DNA from: Pomacea canaliculata
Lineage: Eukaryota > Mollusca > Gastropoda > Architaenioglossa > Ampullariidae
DNA length: 64,000 nt
NCBI RefSeq assembly: GCF_003073045.1
Contig: NC_037590.1
Span: forward strand, 13,106,311-13,170,310
Direction: 5' to 3'
Notes under the pieces: generated by a model
What the model saw: only the letters and a program-made list of their open reading frames with translations
What the model was told of the DNA's origin: nothing
Databases searched by the model: none
Shown: positions 59,601 through 64,000 of the stretch, piece by piece
How the letters are laid out: the number at the start of each line of letters is the position of its first letter
Position numbering within the stretch: position 1 is the first letter of the stretch
Translations under genes and position numbers: made by a program

Positions 59601-62600
59601 ACAAACCAGCAATGACTGAACTGGTATCCAATGGCAAACCATTTGAAATCAGCGTCTGCAACAGAATAATTTGTCTTAAATGTAAATGAAACCTACTGTT
59701 TATTATTTATACTATTTTGTAGCTTTATATTTTCTTTTATCTAGGAAAGAAATTAGATAAAGAAAAATAAACAGAATTCAAAGTTATTTAAATATTACCT
59801 GGACAACAGCATCCCGTGTTCTTCTTCCAGACATAGTTCTGCAATCACAAAAACAGTCTGCCATTACAAATTCCACCAGTGTGCACATACTGACAAATGC
59901 ACAATAAAACACATATGAACATACCTCTGAAAAAAGATTTAGATATTAAATGTGATGAGACAAACTCAGCTTGTAGACTATAATAGATCAGTAATGGTAT
60001 CTTTATGAGTATTCTATGCAGACAAGTGGTAAATAGCTTGATGTTAAATGTAACGTACGTGAACTCGCCTGGCACAGCAATGATGACAAATTGTCCAAGC
60101 TTTAACAGCTGCACATCCACTACTTGTGGGTGCCACAGGTAGGGAAATGAAATCTAAAGCAGGCAAACCTTCACTTTAATGCATTAACAATGTCCTATTA
60201 ATAAATCTGATGAAACATGTCAGAATACAGAAACAGTAATGTTTGTGTGGATTTTAGGTTTGGTATTGAGATTAAATACTGAGACTGATAATGCAGGTAT
60301 TAATTAAAGTATTTATAATCAGGTGGTAGAGATAAATATAGTATTTTAGAAAGTGTTTTGTGTGAAATTCTCACATGAAATATATGCAAATTCAGTGACA
60401 CATATATTCACCTCTCCTGTGTCTAGCAGAATGGGTTTTGGAGCATGACAGTTCACTTGCTCTTCAGTAGGTGTCTTGAGCACATCTCTGACAGCATTCC
60501 AAAAAGGATTACTCGTGTTGGTGCCTAAAAGGTCAAAACAAGGCAATCATCATAGCCACACATAACTAGAGCGTTGCCATGGAAGCAGGTAAAATGTTAA
60601 ACACAAAATGCAAGAACCATTTATACCATCACACCCATTAAAATAATGGCAAAGTCAAAGTAAAGAACAGTCATCTAACCTCTCAGTCACTAGAAAGTCA
60701 GGTTTTACTATTCTCAGGGCAAACTTTCTGTGAGGGTGGTAACCATCTATCCCTAACTGCCTTGATCTTCCCCAATCATCTAAGGAGTCAGGTACCCAGT
60801 CAACAGCTGGGTTGACTTGGAGAAAGTTTGATACACCATATCATTATCAAGCAGTTGCCTCAAGGTTTAGACATCTGTACTCTTAACCACTCAGGTTTTC
60901 ACTTTACCAATCACTCAGATTAAGTGTATGAAGCCAAAGGCTTTTTTTTTTTTAGCAATAGCTATAAATTATGAAGACAGGTATTTTATTATACACAACT
61001 TTTTATCAAATTTATATCTCTAAACAGTGCTGTGAGGATGGGAAATCTGGAATGCACTGCATGCAAATTTCTTACCTAGCTTAGATCCAGGTCTACAGAA
61101 AAATGTTCCATATGTCACCGTATTTACGAATATTACATTTATTTGCATGATTTTTTTTATGTAAATTTTTTTTCAAAAAAATAACCAGTTATGTTTTAGT
61201 ACCAGTTTTAAAATGCTGTTTTAAAGTCAAAGCTTTTCTATACTGTTGTACCTTGCTTGAAGTCAAAAGCCCCAGGTCCATCAATGGTACCAGCAGCAAA
61301 ACTGTAACCCAAAGCTGGCTTGCATGTCTTTACCTTTAGGATGAAAGAAAGATATCCTGTGACACTGCTACATTATGTTACTTAATTATGATAGTCCTGT
61401 TTTATTCAAAATACATTTCAACAAAACCTGCAAAGCTAGGGCAAACAGAAAAATTAAATTTTCCTTGTTAATTTTTTTTTCTTAAATACATGTAATTACC
61501 AAACCTAACTATTAGGAGCCACAATTGGTTTTAATCCAAATGAAAGACCCCAACACAGCCTTCTATAGCAGTCAAGAGTGGAGGTACCTATAGATACGCC
61601 CCCTAGTGGCCGGGATCACTAAACCCATTTACCTGAGGCAGTAATCCGTTTAGTTAAAGTGGTAGCTTCTAGTAGTCGGGCTGTTTGGTTAAACAAAAGC
61701 CAGTAATAATTTTTCACTTAATTTCAAATAAAATAATAAATAACAAATCTATAAAGTAGTTCTCAAAACAAAAATATTCTTTCAACATACTGTTAAGTGG
61801 TACAGATCTTATTTGTATTTATGTCTTGTTTCTATTTTTGTACAAACTGATCTTTTAAGCGTTGCAACAATATTTTTAAACTGACAGGAGATAGACTACA
61901 GCAAAATTTCCAGAAAGAGTTGCCACCAAAAGGGAAGTTACCCTTACCTTTGTTGTGGAGTTTAACACTACTTCCACCTCTGTCATATTGACATAACTGT
62001 GTCTGAAGTCAACAGATCCAGTCAGTTTCTTGCCAGCTGAAGAATAGAGTTCCTGGAATTAAATTAATGAACATTATTAAGAAGACAGATAAGAAAATTC
62101 GGACATATACTGGGACTGTAGGTCATCTGAGAATGGATCAGATTGAAGATATATCTTAAAAAGTTGAATTGCTTACCAAAGCTTTCATAAACTGATTTCT
62201 TCCAATGATCTGAGTGCTCTCAAACATGTCCTTTCCAGGCCCAAAAGCAATACACAGCTCATTCTGAAAAAGCAAACCAAAATAATTTGTCATGAGCTGA
62301 TCTTTATCATCACTAACACTGATATGTCTTTATACCTAATACACTTTGAATTCAAGTTGAAAATTGCTTAAAGTGACCTGAATACTTCAATTGCAAATAA
62401 GAATCTAAAATTTGAGGTGGAGGAGGAAGGAATCGGAAGGCTACAAAAAAAGTAATTCTCAAGTCTCATGTTTATAAACAAGACTGACCAACCCATAAAA
62501 TTATTTCCATCTCCTGATTCCAACAAAATTTACAATCAGCTTTTATGCCATGATATTTCATAAACACGTCAGGACTCTCAGTGTTTGAGATATATCTTTT

Positions 62601-63925
62601 AGGTGGGTTTTGGGTGAAAAAAGCGGCAGGGTCCAGCCAGGTGATTATAGGTTAATTTCTTTGTCATCTTACCAGACGTTACAAATGTCTGGTAACCAAA
62701 ACATGCACGCAAGAGCTTTATGGATTTCAAACATTTCTTTTTGCCTACTACTGGTACAGATGGTACTAAATACTTTATGCAATTTAAAAAGGACATAGTC
62801 AGAAATTCAAGAGCAGAAAATTTAATGCTCTAATATTAGAATCCAGCAAATGATGTAGATCACTCCCATACAGAAGCTAGCACTGTTGAAAAAACACATC
62901 ACAGAAAGTGCTACAAAAATGCTGATTTACCTCTCCATGGCAAGTGCTAGTTAGTATATCACAAGGGAGACCACTATCTGTACAGTGAGGCCCCTTGGTA
63001 TTAGGTGAAACGTCTCCTTCATTGCTTTGGGCAAAAGCAGCAACAAACTGACCCTGATCATCAATAATTGAAATATTAAAAGAGCAGCAACAGATATTCA
63101 GATACTTCAAGTATTTTGGTGTTTAAGACTTTAGACGTTCCATAAAAAAAACCCAAAATCTTATGAAACCATATGATTGTAAAGTTAAACCAAAAATCTT
63201 AATGCAAAAAAAACTAATGAAATGATTGTTGCAGTGTAAAAATGCTTTTTAAGCATTTAGCTTAGTTCTTTAAGGCTAACACGAATAAAACCATTCTTTA
63301 AAACTCTGAAAAGGAAGATGTCACTCAACAAATAAAAAAAACTAACAGGAATCGACAAGTTTCCACGAGCCAGCATGTAACGCTCAAAGAGTTGTTCAGC
63401 ATATCCTTTGTTGTCACTGCTGATAAGACCGTTTGTATTGTTCATACTTGTGCAATGCACTGCATACCAGCTGAAACAACAGCAATAAAAAAAAATTACA
63501 TTTTGTGTTTATGAAACAGGAAAAATAAAGACATGAAACAGACTTAAGGATGTAGATGTATTATTAGTTCTCACAAAAATTAAAGCACCATTACACTATC
63601 CAGGACACAAATGAGCTACTTAAATACTAAATATCTTGAGTAATCTTGTTTTTGCACTCTTATTTCAACCTGAAAACTGTTAGTAAAACTTTTTTGTGCA
63701 GCTTGGGCATATTTCTTGATAGCCTACCCCTTCTTCAAGTCTATAAACTTTTCTTCTATACATGAACAAACTGGTCTTTAAGTTAAGTGCATAAACACTG
63801 TATTTCCCATAAGGAAACTAATTTATTTAGCTCACTGTCATACATACTTAATAAGGCCAATGGGGTGCCCTGCTGCATCATCAATTCGAAGGACTGTCAT
63901 GTTCTTGTCCACGTCATATTTGTAC
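56685..63925 (-). CDS. ASAH2: Neutral ceramidase, C-terminal 501 aa (gene continues past the window)
   Basis: Zinc-dependent hydrolase that splits ceramide into sphingosine and fatty acid at the cell surface or outside the cell. Fifteen exons, in order of reading: 63848-63925, 63347-63470, 62931-63053, 62177-62263, 61948-62052, 61252-61333, 60412-60524, 60059-60153, 59799-59838, 59557-59655, 58842-58937, 58420-58563, 57983-58036, 57553-57638, 56685-56865. All borders are GT-AG and all phases fit. Family signatures: YDVDKNMTVLRID, WYAVHCTSMNNTN, GDVSPN (serine nucleophile), CKPALGYSFAAGTIDG, PKPILLDTGE, IAVPGEFTTMSGRR, SNDYTHYVATFEEYQ and QRYEAASTIYGPHTL. A C-terminal beta-sandwich follows, ending LFMVKK. 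Signal peptide, mucin-like linker and the first zinc ligands would lie before this part. The first exon begins with a split codon. Confidence 0.95.
60695..60893 (-). mobile_element. SINE-like element in a ceramidase intron
   Basis: On minus it starts AGTGGTTAAGAGTACAGATG, an A-box-like word of a tRNA gene, then CTAAACCTTGAGGCAACTGC. It carries a palindromic core (AGTCAAC and GTTGACT around 60798-60817) and an outer pair AAACTTTCT (60721) and AGAAAGTTT (60821). It runs on to a TAGTAAAACCTGACTTTC end. Length and head suggest a tRNA-derived SINE of another family than the four copies above. No target duplication was identified. Confidence 0.45.
63001..63018 (-). other. ASAH2: Catalytic hexapeptide of neutral ceramidase
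   Basis: These 18 bases encode Gly-Asp-Val-Ser-Pro-Asn on the minus strand. The serine of this motif is the known nucleophile of neutral ceramidases, so the copy should be catalytically competent at this site. Confidence 0.9.
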
Positions 63926-64000
63926 CTGCCAGGGAAATATACTTGGGTAACATACATATTACTTTCAAAGTCTCCTTTATTCCAGAAGTCAATTTACAAT

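Overview
This is a 64 kb piece of an intron-rich animal genome with GT-AG introns, CA/GT and trinucleotide microsatellites, and many short retroposons. A lophotrochozoan, most likely a marine gastropod mollusc, fits best. The pointers are a tRNA-related SINE whose 3' end reads GGCGTAAAACACC, a tail I associate with mollusc SINEs, the intron-rich indoleamine dioxygenase, and the general repeat style. The phylum is inference; no species can be named.

Five protein-coding genes can be read. Four form two tail-to-tail pairs. PFDN1 (+, 8349-11032, 4 exons) is a prefoldin subunit. It converges on SHQ1 (-, 13354-14943, one uninterrupted exon), an H/ACA snoRNP assembly factor. An indoleamine 2,3-dioxygenase gene (+, 47126-55468, 14 exons, 400 aa, complete) converges on a neutral ceramidase gene (-, 56685-63925, last 15 exons; the 5' part lies beyond the window edge). 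Between the pairs, a divergent group A bHLH transcription factor (-, 29318-31498, 2 exons, 483 aa) sits alone, with about 14 kb of non-coding DNA on one side and 16 kb on the other. These genes form no operon or pathway; they are neighbours in a eukaryotic genome.

The remainder is intergenic or intronic DNA with decayed mobile elements: four copies of the tRNA-related SINE, a second SINE-like element in a ceramidase intron, a hAT-type MITE with perfect terminal inverted repeats and an exact 8-bp target-site duplication (45959-46159), a decayed Ty3/Gypsy integrase C-terminus (41538-41942), and the 5' half of an RTE-clade LINE with a broken endonuclease domain inside the last large dioxygenase intron (about 54050-54925). 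Tandem repeats, polypyrimidine and polypurine tracts and simple repeats are also marked.

The most interesting items are the dioxygenase gene (15-nt micro-exon, conserved haem and substrate residues, two pocket substitutions, in a lineage where this fold also gave rise to myoglobins), the orphan bHLH protein with an altered DNA-contact residue and a histidine-rich arm, the intronless SHQ1, and the LINE that kept its 5' rather than its 3' end. I saw no tRNA, rRNA, CRISPR array or other clearly new system. Exon borders were placed by hand from splice signals, reading phase and remembered family sequences, without transcript evidence.
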